Shown one piece after another: positions 7,692 through 17,379 of a DNA stretch of 35,378 nt (position 1 is the first letter of the stretch; every line of letters begins with the position of its first letter). A program made the position numbers and the translations under genes. Source of the DNA: Gallionella sp. (GTDB taxonomy: Bacteria; Pseudomonadota; Gammaproteobacteria; Burkholderiales; Gallionellaceae); NCBI GenBank assembly GCA_003134595.1, contig PLBS01000177.1:12221-47598 (forward strand), read 5' to 3'. The notes below the pieces were generated by a model that ran no database searches, had not been told where the DNA came from, and saw only the letters and a program-made list of their open reading frames with translations.

Positions 7692-8348
7692 TTAAGCGTT
7701 TGCCTTGAACCAGGCTCGTAGTTCCGAAAAATCCCCCACCAGCGCAAGCGGGTTCAACTCCTGCAACTGCTCCGGCGAGTGCGCGCCGTGTCCCACCGCC
7801 ACCACATCCACCTTGGCATTCTGCGCCATCTGCACATCGTGCGTGGTATCGCCCACCATCAGGGTGCGCCCGGCGCTGGCGCCCAACTCATCCATCAGCT
7901 CGAACAGCATGGCCGGATCGGGCTTGGAAAAAGTCTGATCTGCCGTGCGTGTCGCGTGAAAATAGCTTTTCATACCGGTGGATTCCATTGCCCTGTCCAA
8001 TCCCGCGCGACTCTTGCCGGTCGCCACACCCAGCCGGTAACCCGCATCGTGCAACTCCGCTATCGTTTCTCGCGCGCAATCGAACAAAGGAATCGCCTCA
8101 TCCTGCGCCAGAAAATGATGGCGATAGCGCTCCACCAAATCAGGGCGCATCGCCTCCGGCATATCAGGCACGGCATAGCGCAACGCCTGATCCAAACCCA
8201 AGCCGATCACATGACGCGCGGTTTCATCATCGGGAACAGTCAAACCCAAATCGCGACATGCGGCCTGTATCGAACCCGCAATCACTGCGGTCGAATCCAT
8301 CACCGTGCCGTCCCAGTCGAACACGATCAAATCGTAGCGTTTATTCAT
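7692..8348 (-). CDS. HAD-IA phosphatase, phosphoglycolate-phosphatase-like
   Basis: A 218-residue HAD hydrolase: motif I FDWDGTVMDS (D10 and D12), cap helices, motif II VATGKSRAGL, a lysine in FSKPDPAM, and motif IV VGDTTHDVQMAQNA. This is the Gph/GmhB-like HAD-IA group; substrate cannot be told from sequence. In many betaproteobacteria a HAD gene of this type directly follows rluC and precedes sppA. Here sppA follows as expected, but rluC lies about 1.9 kb upstream beyond rlmM and a transposase remnant, so the ancestral cluster appears to have been split. Starts MNKRYDLIVF at 8348. Confidence 0.85.
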   Translation of the reverse strand: MNKRYDLIVFDWDGTVMDSTAVIAGSIQAACRDLGLTVPDDETARHVIGLGLDQALRYAVPDMPEAMRPDLVERYRHHFLAQDEAIPLFDCARETIAELHDAGYRLGVATGKSRAGLDRAMESTGMKSYFHATRTADQTFSKPDPAMLFELMDELGASAGRTLMVGDTTHDVQMAQNAKVDVVAVGHGAHSPEQLQELNPLALVGDFSELRAWFKANA

Positions 8349-8407
8349 TACATCAAAGCAAAAAAAGAGGCGCGGATATTACCACCTTCGGACTGCACAC
8401 CCAACAT

Positions 8408-8553
8408 ATAGGAACCTTTAGAAATTCGTTTTGCGGGATGAAGCGCAAGGAGCCGCGCAGCGAACAACGAGACATATCAGGTTGATAGGCGAGGAGTGAG
8501 CGAGCACGTGACGCCGCGGTTCGCCCGAAAAATGAATTTATAGAGGTTCCTAT
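8408..8553. mobile_element. MITE-like element with 25-bp terminal inverted repeats
   Basis: The ends 8408-8432 and 8529-8553 match as inverted repeats at 22 of 25 positions, starting ATAGGAACCT. The 96-bp interior holds no convincing gene. Its right end is 14 bp before the rlmM start, so it likely forms that gene's leader and perhaps its promoter. I saw no second copy in the window. Confidence 0.6.
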
Positions 8554-8567
8554 GCCACAATGCGCGC

Positions 8568-9632
8568 ATGAAGAAAACTGAACACACCCACTGGCTGTTG
8601 TATTGCCGTCCCGGCTTCGAGCAGGATTGCGCGCAGGAAGCGCTGCGCCAGGCAAAGCAACAAAAGCCCATCATTGGTACAGAGCAACCCGCCATCCTCG
8701 CCGACAGCGGCTATGTTGTAATCGCGCTCAACGAGCAGACATTGAATTACCGTGAACTCATCTTCACACGCCAGTTGATCCGCTTGCATCACACCATCGC
8801 AACATTGCCTGAACGTGACCGCCTGACACCCATACTTGATGCCATCGCGGCACTGCCCGGCAACTTCGGCGCGCTATGGCTGGAAGTGCCGGACACCAAC
8901 GACGGCAAACTGTTGACGACCTTTACGCGTCGTTTCCAACCGTTGCTGGAGGCCGCGTTGCGCGAACAGGAACGCTTGCAGGACGATCCCCGCACGACCC
9001 GTTTGCATATCTTTTTTCCCGACAAATCCTCCGCGCTGATCGGCACCAGTGATCCGCACAACAGCGCGGACGCGATCATGGGCATCGTCCGTCAGTCCAT
9101 GCCCGCCGAGGCACCAAGCCGCTCCACGATGAAACTTGCCGAGGCGATCGAGGTGTTCATGGATCGCAGCGAGCAGACGCGTCTGTTAAGAACAGGGATG
9201 CAGGCGGTGGATCTGGGCGCGGCTCCCGGCGGCTGGACCTGGCAATTGGTCAGGCGCGGCATCCGCGTGACCGCGGTCGACAACGGCCCGATGAAGGGCG
9301 TGCTTATAAATCATCCACTGGTGCAACATCTCAAGCAGGACGGCTTCAAATACGCGCCGCGCAAAGCGGTGGATTGGCTGGTATGCGACATGGTGGAAAA
9401 ACCCTCCAAGGTCGCCACGCTGATCGGTGAATGGTTCGCGGCAGGCTGGTGCAAACACGCGATTTTCAATTTGAAACTACCGATGAAGCAGCGCGTCGTC
9501 GCACTCGACAGCGCATTGGGCGGCATCCGCAAACGGCTGGATGAAGAAGGCATCAACTACCGCATGATGGCGAAACAGCTATATCACGATCGTGAGGAAG
9601 TGACAGTGTTTTTGACGAAAACCAAGGGGTGA
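8568..9632 (+). CDS. rlmM: 23S rRNA (cytidine(2498)-2'-O)-methyltransferase RlmM
   Basis: A 354-residue RlmM. An N-terminal THUMP-like region is followed by the Rossmann methyltransferase domain. PSRSTMKLAEA precedes the SAM-binding DLGAAPGGWTWQL motif (about 213-225). Catalytic-type residues lie in DWLVCDMVEKP, NLKLPMKQR and DREEVTVFL, giving the K-D-K-E arrangement of 2'-O-ribose methyltransferases. It methylates C2498 of 23S rRNA before ribosome assembly. It is on the opposite strand from its neighbours and is flanked by a MITE-like element and a REP-bounded transposase, which suggests it sits in a rearranged spot. No strong ribosome-binding site precedes the ATG (acaatgcgcgc). Confidence 0.93.
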   Translation: MKKTEHTHWLLYCRPGFEQDCAQEALRQAKQQKPIIGTEQPAILADSGYVVIALNEQTLNYRELIFTRQLIRLHHTIATLPERDRLTPILDAIAALPGNFGALWLEVPDTNDGKLLTTFTRRFQPLLEAALREQERLQDDPRTTRLHIFFPDKSSALIGTSDPHNSADAIMGIVRQSMPAEAPSRSTMKLAEAIEVFMDRSEQTRLLRTGMQAVDLGAAPGGWTWQLVRRGIRVTAVDNGPMKGVLINHPLVQHLKQDGFKYAPRKAVDWLVCDMVEKPSKVATLIGEWFAAGWCKHAIFNLKLPMKQRVVALDSALGGIRKRLDEEGINYRMMAKQLYHDREEVTVFLTKTKG

Positions 9633-9660
9633 GACTTGAAAACGTGATCCTCCAGCCCGC

Positions 9661-10282
9661 GTAGGATGGGTTGAGCGTAGCGATACCCATCAATCAATCA
9701 AACACCCTTCCCGCTCCCCGCAACCCAATTCCACACCCGCATCGCCCGCCCAATCCTTCGGCAAAATACCGGCTTGCACGTAACGATGGAATGACGAATG
9801 AGGCCACTCTGCCACATGTGACACCAAGCCGTGCTTGACCGGGTTGATATGAATGTAATCGACATGCCGTGAAAAGTCCGCCTCGTCGCGGATGAGGTGC
9901 TCCCAATACCGCCGCTGCCAAATTCCACGCTCGCCTTTGCGTTGTCGGCTGTTGGAGCGGCGCTCGCCATGCGGCAAGCCACGCGAAAAGAACGTTTTGA
10001 TAGCCTCCAGCGTAGCGCAAAATCGCTGTCTCCGGCAGGCAATGTCCAGATGGCGTGCATGTGCTCCGGCAACACCACGATGGCATCCACAATGAAGGGA
10101 TGGCGCTCACGGGTATATTCAAAAGCACTGCGCAACAACCCGATGTGCTCGGTCAGCAGGGCTTGCGAACGGTCGGCAAGATTGACCGTGAAGAAATAGC
10201 TGACTCCGGCAATGCGGCTGCGGCGGTAATTTGTCATGTGTGCATGATAGCGATGGGTATCGCTACGCTCAACCCATCCTAC
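9661..10282. mobile_element. REP-bounded transposase unit (inverted REPs)
   Basis: The arms at 9661-9691 and 10252-10282 are perfect 31-bp inverted repeats beginning GTAGGATGGGTTGAGCG. They enclose a Y1 transposase pseudogene whose stop falls in the left arm. REPs flanking their own RAYT gene are the known arrangement for this class. A diverged copy of the REP is present at 33928-33960. Confidence 0.85.
9690..10237 (-). pseudogene. REP-associated tyrosine transposase (RAYT), frameshifted
   Basis: The first frame from 10237 reads MTNYRRSRIAGVSYFFTVNL then LPEHMHAIWTLP, the Y1 transposase HUH-type metal-binding motif (HMH), and ends its homology at LRWRLSK. The homology resumes in another frame as RGLPHGERRS, GIWQRRYWEHLIRDEADF, then DYIHINPVKHGLV with the catalytic tyrosine region. 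The switch lies near the four-T run at 9995-9998; one extra base there would restore a single frame of about 182 residues. Possible reasons are a real inactivating deletion, an error in the homopolymer, or less likely programmed slippage. Such enzymes act on REP DNA, and the gene is enclosed by matching REPs. Confidence 0.88.
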
Positions 10283-10292
10283 GAACTACGAA

Positions 10293-11258
10293 CTAAGGGT
10301 TAGCTGCGGAATCCAATTTCGCAATAAAACTCTCCAACTCCTTAGGCAACGGCGCGATCAGGTGCATCGCCTCCCCCGTCAGCGGATGCGCGAACGCGAT
10401 GCTGTGGGCGTGCAGGAACATGCGCTTCAATCCCTGTTTCATCAATGCCTTGTTGCGCGCAAAGTCTCCATACTTGTCGTCACCGGCGATCGGAAAGCCG
10501 AGGTGTGAAAGATGCACGCGGATCTGGTGAGTGCGTCCGGTCTTGAGCTGCGCTTCGAGCAAGGAAAATCCAGGCCAGTCATTTTGTGGCGCCCAGCTTT
10601 TTTGCAGCGCGAAGATGGTATGCGAGGCTTGCCCGTCTTCCCTGACCATCACGCGCTTCTCGCCTTGCGGGGTATCGAACTTATGCAGCGGCAATTTGAC
10701 GTGCTGTTTGGCGTTCTTCCATTGCCCCAGCACCAGCGTGAAATAACGCTTGTCGCTGTTGCCTTCGCGCATGATCTCGTGCATCGCAGTGAGCGCGGAA
10801 CGCTTTTTCGCCAGCAGCAACACACCGGAAGTTTCGCGGTCGAGTCTGTGCACCAACTCCAGAAACTTGGCTTGCGGGCGGGCGCGGCGCATTTGTTCGA
10901 TGACCCCGAAGCTGACCCCGCTGCCGCCATGCACCGCGACACCGGACGGTTTGTTCACCACCACCAGCGCGTCATCCTCGTAAATGATTGGGAACTCCAC
11001 CGCCGGGATGTGCGTTACTTCTGGTTCATGCTTTTCCGCTACGCGGATCGGCGGGATGCGCAGCAGGTCGCCCAGTTTCAGCCGGTAGGTTTGATCAATG
11101 CGCTTCTTGTTTACCCGCACTTCACCGCGCAGGATGCGATACACGTGGCTTTTGGGCACGCCTTTCAGATGTTTGAACAGGAAGTTGTCGATGCGTTGCG
11201 CCGCGCCACTTTCGTCTATCTCCAGAAAGCTCACAGAATCTTTGCTTAAACCATTCAT
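10293..11258 (-). CDS. rluC: 23S rRNA pseudouridine synthase RluC
   Basis: A 321-residue RluA-family enzyme. An S4 RNA-binding domain (residues ~20-80, QRIDNFLFKHL to GDLLRIPP) precedes the catalytic domain. The catalytic aspartate is in HRLDRETSGVLLLAK, and KTGRTHQIRVHLSHLGFPIAGDDKYG is the conserved C-terminal motif. It makes pseudouridines at 955, 2504 and 2580 of 23S rRNA in E. coli. It is divergent from rne, as in many beta- and gammaproteobacteria, which supports RluC over RluD. It starts MNGLSKDSVSFLE at 11258; no clear Shine-Dalgarno is visible. Confidence 0.92.
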   Translation of the reverse strand: MNGLSKDSVSFLEIDESGAAQRIDNFLFKHLKGVPKSHVYRILRGEVRVNKKRIDQTYRLKLGDLLRIPPIRVAEKHEPEVTHIPAVEFPIIYEDDALVVVNKPSGVAVHGGSGVSFGVIEQMRRARPQAKFLELVHRLDRETSGVLLLAKKRSALTAMHEIMREGNSDKRYFTLVLGQWKNAKQHVKLPLHKFDTPQGEKRVMVREDGQASHTIFALQKSWAPQNDWPGFSLLEAQLKTGRTHQIRVHLSHLGFPIAGDDKYGDFARNKALMKQGLKRMFLHAHSIAFAHPLTGEAMHLIAPLPKELESFIAKLDSAANP

Positions 11259-11722
11259 TTTGCTTATACTTCACCGCTCGCGCGTTTTGGATTGGGTAAG
11301 TTTGGGATGTAATTTATATCCCTCGCCATAAAAACTGGCCGCCAAGGATTTTTTGGCGCAAGCGACGGTGCAATGTACCGCCACCCTACCAGCCGCAGCC
11401 CGGTTAATATCACTCACCGGTACCAGCAGTGATAGTAATTGATTTACGCGCTCAAAGCACCTGTGGATTTTCCGTGACGCAGCCAGCATGGCTGCCTCAC
11501 CCCTAAGGAACTTTTGCACCAGTCGGCGTAGCGAATGCAGCGATGCACCCGCAGCCACCGATACAAAAGTCCCAAAGAACAATTTTTTAGACTAGCTACC
11601 GATAGAGAACTAACTTGGCCAACCGTTTGCACAATACAAGAATTTTTGCACGATTGCTCCTCTCTCACGCCTAATCGCGTGTAGCTTGGTTTTGCCCGTG
11701 TCAGAGCGCGGGAGACAATAAA
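11259..11722. promoter_or_regulatory. rluC/rne divergent region with long rne leader
   Basis: This 464-bp stretch holds no gene I can support. It contains a tight hairpin with 7-bp arms (11479-11485 and 11489-11495, GCAGCCA/TGGCTGC) and a GGGAG ribosome-binding site before rne. Long structured 5' leaders mediate autoregulation of rne in E. coli by RNase E cleavage of its own message. A similar role here is inference; I cannot place the promoters with confidence. Confidence 0.45.
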
Positions 11723-14278
11723 ATGAAACGCATGTTATTTAATGCGACACAACCGGAAGAACTCCGTGTCGCCATTGTTGACGGTCAGAAACTCATCGAC
11801 CTGGACATTGAAACCGCCGGCAAAGAGCAACGCAAAAGCAACATCTACAAAGCTGTCATCACCCGCCTCGAACCCAGCCTCGAAGCCTGTTTCGTCGAAT
11901 ACGGCGGCAACCGGCACGGCTTTCTCCCATTCAAGGAAGTAGCCCCGCAGTTTTACCAACCCGGCAGCGGCAACCGTCCCTCGATCAAGGAAGCCTTGCG
12001 CGAAGGCCAGGAATTGCTGGTGCAGGTGGAAAAAGACGAGCGCGGCAACAAGGGCGCGGCGCTAACCACCTACATCAGCCTGGCCGGCCGCTACATCGTG
12101 CTGATGCCGAACAACCCGAGCGGCGGCGGCGTATCGCGCCGCATCGAGGGCGAGGAACGCGACGAGTTGCGGCAAGTGCTGGGGCATGTCGACGTGCCGC
12201 AAGGCATGAGCATCATCGCGCGCACCGCCGGTATCGGACGCAACGAAGAAGAGTTGCAATGGGACCTGGACTACCTCAAGCAATTGTGGGATGCGATCGA
12301 AGGCGCGGCGAAATCCGAAAAAGCCCCGTCGCTGATCTATCTGGAAAGCAGTCTGGTGGTGCGCGCCATCCGCGACTACTTCAACCCGGAGATCAGCGAA
12401 ATCCTGATCGACACCGAAGAAGTCTACCAGCAAGCCCTGGCGTTCATGAGCACGGTGATGCCGGGCAACGTGAACCGCATCAAGCGTTATGTGGACGACG
12501 TGCCGCTGTTCTCGCGTTTCCAGATCGAGCATCAGATCGAATCCGCCCACGCGCGCGAAGTGCGTCTGCCCTCCGGCGGCGTGATCGTCATCGATCATAC
12601 CGAGGCGCTGACCGCGATCGACATTAACTCGGCGCGCGCCACCAAAGGCTCCGACATCGAAGCCACCGCGTTCAACACCAACCTTGAGGCGGCGGAAGAA
12701 ATCGCCCGCCAGCTGCGCTTGCGCGACCTGGGCGGGCTGATCGTGATCGACTTCATCGACATGGAAAGCAACCGCAACCAGCGCGATGTCGAGGATCGTT
12801 TGCGCGATTCGCTGCATTACGATCGTGCCCGTGTGCAGACCGCCAAGATCTCGCGCTTCGGCCTGCTGGAACTGTCGCGTCAACGTCTGGCACCCAGTCT
12901 GGGTGAAAGCAACTACATGCCGTGCCCGCGTTGCAGCGGCATCGGCCACATCCGCGGCATCGAGTCTTCCGCCTTGCACATCCTGCGCATCATTCAGGAA
13001 GAAGCCATGAAAGAAAGCAGCGCGGCGATACACGTGCAAGTGCCGGTGGATGTGGCGACGTTCCTGCTGAACGAGAAACGCGGCGACATACACCGCATCG
13101 AATCGCGCCTGAAAGTGGGCATCACTATGATACCCAACCCGCATCTGGAAACACCAAACTACAGCATCAGCCGCCTGCGCCAGGACGACATGACCAGCGA
13201 TGTGTTACAGGCCAGCTACAAACTGGTGGAAAAACCGGCTGAAGAAAAACCGCTTACCGCCGCACAAGAGCAGCAAAAAGCCACTCGTGCGCAAGCCGTG
13301 GTGCAGGGCGTCACTCCGATGCAACCCGCACCGATGAAGGCTGAAGCAGTCCAGCCTTCGCTATTCGGCAAATTCTTCGCCTGGATCAAATCATTGACTG
13401 AGGAAGAAAAACCCAAAACCAAACCGGCGGCAAGCAGGCCGCGCAACGCTCCGCGTCCCGAACGCGGTGAGCGTCCTGAAGGCGGCGGCAAACGTCGCGG
13501 ACGTGGTGAACGCAACGAAGGCGGCGGTAATCGCGACCGCAACGAACCGCGCAGCGGCCAAAAGCCGGCACAAGCTGAAGCCAAGCCACAGGAGCCGCGT
13601 CAACCCAAGCCGCCGCGTACACCGCGGGTAGCTGCGGAAGGATCGCCGCAAACCCCCGTAAAGGGGACGCCGCCAGACGCTCGCCCTTCGGGCGGTCTTG
13701 GCGCAGGCGGCGGAGCACCCGTACTCCTTGCGGGGGCCGAAGAAAAGCCGGTGCTGGAAAGCCAGGTTGCCGCTGCTGCACTGGAACAAGCTGAAGCAGG
13801 CAGTCCGCCACAAGGTGCTCGTCGCCGCGGTCGCCGTGGTGGACGCCGCGAACGTGAACATCGCGAAAATGCCGCGCAGAGCGCCGCAGGGTTGGCAACA
13901 AATGGCGAAGCCGTCATCGTGCAGCAATCCTTCGAACAGATGGACACCGCACCGGTCAGCCCCGCGCCAATTAACACTGCGCCGACGGAATATATCGCCT
14001 TCCCCGATGGATTCGTTAAACCAAGCGAATACATCGCCATGCCGATGATCTTCACACCGAGCCTGCCTGCGGTAGTGACACCGGCCCCCGTAGCGAAGAC
14101 ATCAGGCAGCGGCCACGGTTTGGTTCAAATCGAGACCGATCCGGTCAAGCTAGGCACCGTTGCGCAGGTCACCACTCCAGCGGAAAGACACACACCGCGT
14201 CGCCGCGAGCGTCAGCGTGAAGTGTATGTGGAGAATGAACCGCTGGTGCAAATCGAGACACAACATCCTCAGGGATAA
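11723..14278 (+). CDS. rne: Ribonuclease E
   Basis: An 851-residue RNase E. The S1 RNA-binding domain occupies about residues 35-120. The DNase I-like domain carries the metal-binding aspartates in [19 protein letters not shown] and [13 protein letters not shown]. The zinc-link is CPRCSG with both cysteines, which joins dimers to a tetramer. [15 protein letters not shown] small domain follows. The C-terminal third is disordered and rich in Arg/Gly ([20 protein letters not shown]), an RNA-binding and degradosome scaffold region, ending with a second RRRERQRE patch. Residues about 646-672 ([13 protein letters not shown] to LLAG) look like translated palindromic repeat DNA. The gene is followed by a strong terminator. 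It initiates mRNA decay and processes rRNA and tRNA at the inner membrane. Confidence 0.96.
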   Translation: MKRMLFNATQPEELRVAIVDGQKLIDLDIETAGKEQRKSNIYKAVITRLEPSLEACFVEYGGNRHGFLPFKEVAPQFYQPGSGNRPSIKEALREGQELLVQVEKDERGNKGAALTTYISLAGRYIVLMPNNPSGGGVSRRIEGEERDELRQVLGHVDVPQGMSIIARTAGIGRNEEELQWDLDYLKQLWDAIEGAAKSEKAPSLIYLESSLVVRAIRDYFNPEISEILIDTEEVYQQALAFMSTVMPGNVNRIKRYVDDVPLFSRFQIEHQIESAHAREVRLPSGGVIVIDHTEALTAIDINSARATKGSDIEATAFNTNLEAAEEIARQLRLRDLGGLIVIDFIDMESNRNQRDVEDRLRDSLHYDRARVQTAKISRFGLLELSRQRLAPSLGESNYMPCPRCSGIGHIRGIESSALHILRIIQEEAMKESSAAIHVQVPVDVATFLLNEKRGDIHRIESRLKVGITMIPNPHLETPNYSISRLRQDDMTSDVLQASYKLVEKPAEEKPLTAAQEQQKATRAQAVVQGVTPMQPAPMKAEAVQPSLFGKFFAWIKSLTEEEKPKTKPAASRPRNAPRPERGERPEGGGKRRGRGERNEGGGNRDRNEPRSGQKPAQAEAKPQEPRQPKPPRTPRVAAEGSPQTPVKGTPPDARPSGGLGAGGGAPVLLAGAEEKPVLESQVAAAALEQAEAGSPPQGARRRGRRGGRREREHRENAAQSAAGLATNGEAVIVQQSFEQMDTAPVSPAPINTAPTEYIAFPDGFVKPSEYIAMPMIFTPSLPAVVTPAPVAKTSGSGHGLVQIETDPVKLGTVAQVTTPAERHTPRRRERQREVYVENEPLVQIETQHPQG
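13660..13740. repeat. Repeat-like palindromic segment inside rne
   Basis: The segment carries GCCGCC/GGCGGC arms around a CGCCCTTCGGGCG hairpin and ends with CGTACTCCTTGCGGG (13720-13734). The complement of that motif recurs with one mismatch in an intergenic repeat at 27573-27587. It lies in the disordered tail of RNase E and keeps the frame. Insertion is inferred without an alignment. Confidence 0.45.
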
Positions 14279-14304
14279 ACTGGCGATAAATTCGGTTTGC
14301 AAAA

Positions 14305-14340
14305 AATAAAGCCGCGCGATGAGAGTCGTGCGGCTTTATT
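14305..14340 (+). terminator. Rho-independent terminator of rne
   Basis: Inverted 11-bp arms AATAAAGCCGC and GCGGCTTTATT enclose a 14-nt loop 26 bp after the rne stop. The right arm ends in a T-rich tract, as expected for an intrinsic terminator on the plus strand. Confidence 0.85.
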
Positions 14341-14409
14341 ATTTCAGGAACTCTCCCCCATCCCAACCCTTCCCCCGGCGGGAGAAGGGCTTGTCTTCCC
14401 TCTGATAAA

Positions 14410-14528
14410 ACTACTAGCCATTCGACTAGGTCATCACAAGACGATGCCCAAGTCGCTGGTTATCCCTACGGGGGATAACCAGCGACTTGGCTGCTGTCTT
14501 TTGGCAGCCTAGTCGAATGGCTAGTAGT
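14410..14528. repeat. Head-to-head pair of the CTAGCCATTCGACTAGG repeat
   Basis: Perfect outer arms of 21 bp (14410-14430, 14508-14528; ACTACTAGCCATTCGACTAGG on the left) enclose perfect inner arms of 19 bp (14448-14466, 14472-14490; AGTCGCTGGTTATCCC-type). Single units recur at 15414-15463, 18341-18396, 31073-31129 and 33990-34035. The rest of 14341-14609 holds a C-rich repeat at about 14354-14390 and no gene. Confidence 0.88.
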
Positions 14529-14609
14529 CCCATCAGGGATTGAGGGTGGGGGTGGTTTTTATTTGCGGCAATACTGCCATGTATTTTGGAAAGCTCAATA
14601 GATGCAAAG

Positions 14610-15385
<776 letters not shown>

Positions 15386-15413
15386 AATTTTGCCTGGCTT
15401 TGTCATTGATAGA

Positions 15414-15515
15414 ACTACTAGCCATTCGACTAAGCCCGCAAGCGGGCAAGTCGCTGGTTATCCGGCGAAGGCCGGAATCCAGTGATTTAAAAAACTGGAC
15501 ACCGGCCTTCGCCGG
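15414..15515. repeat. Composite palindromic repeat (CTAGCCATTCGAC unit plus CCGGCGAAGGCCGG hairpin)
   Basis: A unit of the 14410 repeat family (15414-15463) runs directly into a large hairpin: CCGGCGAAGGCCGG (15462-15475) and TCCAGT pair with ACTGGA and CCGGCCTTCGCCGG (15502-15515). It lies between the selO remnant and the convergent rhlE gene and could terminate transcription from both sides. Confidence 0.8.
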
Positions 15516-15542
15516 TGTGACGGACTAAATCAGAGATTCCCG

Positions 15543-16985
15543 CTAGCTTGGCCGACGCACGAATATCGCCGCAACTTCTTTCTTCGGCTTGCCGGCAGGT
15601 TGCTCCGGCTGCTTGTCAGGCGTGGCGCCGCTGCTGGGTTCGTAAGGCTTGTCGAACCACGGATCATGGCTGGATTTTTTCGGTGCGGCAGGACGCGGAT
15701 CATGACTGCGCTCTGCATGTTCGCCTCGCGGCGGTGTCAACTTCTCAAGCCCGCGAGAGCTTGGAGAATTGCCTGCCTTTGGTGCATGGCTGCGTTCCTG
15801 ATGTTCACCGCGCGGCGCTCTCTCGAACTTCACCGCATGGCGAGGCACGATCGCAGTTTCTTTTTCAATCTCGCACTTGATCAACTTCTCGATTTCCTTC
15901 AGGTATTTTTCTTCTTCCGGCGACACCAGCGAAATCGCTTTACCGGAAGCGCCTGCGCGGCCGGTACGGCCGATGCGGTGTACGTAATCTTCCGGGGCGT
16001 GTGGTATTTCGTAGTTGATCACCATCGGCAGCTGGTCGATATCCAGGCCACGGGCGGCCACATCAGTCCCGATCAGAACGGTGACTGTGCCCTGCTTGAA
16101 AGCCTCGAGTGCCTTGATGCGTTCCAGCTGGGTTTTATCGCCATGGATCGCATCGGCGGCAACACCCTCCTTCTGTAATTGCTTGGCGAGGCGACCGGCG
16201 GTGAGCTTGGTCTTGGTGAACACCAGCACTTGCGATGCATCGCTCCCGCGCAACAGTTGCGCGAGCAGCACGTGTTTGTCTGCCTGCTCGACCAGGTAAA
16301 CTTTTTGTGTGACGTTTTCAGCGGTGGCATTGCTGCGCGCGACTTCGATGAGCTTGGGCCTGGTCAGAAACTCTGCTGATAATTTTTTGATCTCATTCGA
16401 GAACGTGGCCGAGAACATCAAGTTCTGCCGTTGTTTGGGCAACAAAGCCAGGATGCGCTTCAAATCAGGCATAAAGCCCATATCCAGCATGCGATCCGCC
16501 TCATCCAGCACCAGTATCTGCACCTGATTCAACTGCACCGATTTCATCTCAATGTGGTCCAGCAAGCGGCCCGGAGTGGCGACCAGAATCTCCACTCCCG
16601 TCTTCAGATGTGGCGTCTGCGTCTTGATATCCACCCCGCCAAACACCACCAGTGAGCGCAACTTGCAATGCTTTGCATAGGTCTTCACGCTTTCTTCCAC
16701 CTGGATCGCCAACTCCCGTGTAGGCACCAGGATCAGCGCGCGCACCGGATGTCGCGCAGGCGAAGCGCTGGAACTGGCATGCGGCAACAATTTTTGCAGC
16801 ATGGGCAGCACAAAAGCAGCCGTTTTACCGGTACCCGTTTGCGCGCCCGCCATCAAATCGCAACCTTCCAGCACCAACGGGATGGCTTGAGCCTGAACAG
16901 GTGTGGGAATGGTGTAACCGGACTCGACCAGCGCCTTGAGGATTTCAGGGGCCAGCTTTAAATCTACAAAACTAATGGTATTCAA
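15543..16985 (-). CDS. rhlE: DEAD-box ATP-dependent RNA helicase RhlE
   Basis: A 480-residue DEAD-box helicase with all motifs in order: Q motif (TPVQAQAIP), AQTGTGKT, PTRELA, GGVD, TPGRLLD, DEADRMLDMGF, SAT, then VLVFTKTK, RGLDIDQLP and HRIGRTGRAG. The IKCEIEKE segment after the core and a basic low-complexity tail are typical of RhlE. The tail contains an imperfect internal duplication (PRGEHQERSHAPK and PRGEHAERSHDPR) that probably aids RNA binding. It remodels RNA in ribosome assembly and mRNA decay, and RNase E is encoded nearby, although not in the same operon. Confidence 0.93.
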   Translation of the reverse strand: MNTISFVDLKLAPEILKALVESGYTIPTPVQAQAIPLVLEGCDLMAGAQTGTGKTAAFVLPMLQKLLPHASSSASPARHPVRALILVPTRELAIQVEESVKTYAKHCKLRSLVVFGGVDIKTQTPHLKTGVEILVATPGRLLDHIEMKSVQLNQVQILVLDEADRMLDMGFMPDLKRILALLPKQRQNLMFSATFSNEIKKLSAEFLTRPKLIEVARSNATAENVTQKVYLVEQADKHVLLAQLLRGSDASQVLVFTKTKLTAGRLAKQLQKEGVAADAIHGDKTQLERIKALEAFKQGTVTVLIGTDVAARGLDIDQLPMVINYEIPHAPEDYVHRIGRTGRAGASGKAISLVSPEEEKYLKEIEKLIKCEIEKETAIVPRHAVKFERAPRGEHQERSHAPKAGNSPSSRGLEKLTPPRGEHAERSHDPRPAAPKKSSHDPWFDKPYEPSSGATPDKQPEQPAGKPKKEVAAIFVRRPS

Positions 16986-17105
16986 TTTTCTAATCTCTTC
17001 ATAATGATCGGGGACAAACCTCCCCCAGCTCGAACCCCGACATTATACGCTTCCGTCTCAAATACACACCCGACTTAGCCTAAGCATTTGATTTACCTTG
17101 ATTTT

Positions 17106-17121
17106 GTAGGAGCGGGCCATG
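17106..17121. repeat. Solo GTAGGAGCGGGCCATG terminal repeat
   Basis: This 16-bp sequence is the same as the terminal inverted repeat of the elements at 18312-18453 and 30989-31157. It is followed by a CGCGctttCGCG hairpin, and no partner arm is seen here. Confidence 0.7.
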
Positions 17122-17166
17122 CCTGCGATCCGCGCTTTCGCGAGGCGAGGATTTATCGCTGATGAT

Positions 17167-17379
17167 TCATCGCTTGCGTAACGGGTCAAGCAGAGATGAC
17201 AGGCCGTTATGATCCAACTCCTGCATCAGCGCCAACAGCAGACCGATCTCGCCGGGTGGGAAGCCCTTGCGAGCGAACCAATTGAGATACCGGCCGGGCA
17301 GGTCGGCGATCAACCGGCCCTTGTACTTGCCGTAAGGCATGACGCGTGTAACCAGCAACTGCAAGTGTTCGTGGTTCAT
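17167..17379 (-). CDS. DUF3820 family small protein
   Basis: A 70-residue protein with the DUF3820 signature MPYGKYKGRLIADLPGRYLNWF followed by KGFPPGEIGLLLALMQELDHNGL. The family is widespread in proteobacteria and often annotated as a putative quorum-sensing-regulated virulence factor, without a known biochemical role. It starts MNHEHLQLLVTRV at 17379. Its upstream sequence is related to those at 18217-18290 and 19653-19716 (see findings), and a deleted second copy is present at 19521-19655. Confidence 0.88.
   Translation of the reverse strand: MNHEHLQLLVTRVMPYGKYKGRLIADLPGRYLNWFARKGFPPGEIGLLLALMQELDHNGLSSLLDPLRKR

Noticed and set aside
9690-10237. Programmed frameshifting to express the RAYT transposase
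   Set aside because: RAYTs are not known to use frameshifting and the run of four A on the coding strand is a poor slippery site; a simple deletion is more likely.
12062-13144. Open frame of 360 codons opposite rne
   Set aside because: Antisense of the conserved catalytic part of RNase E; the product has no recognisable features.
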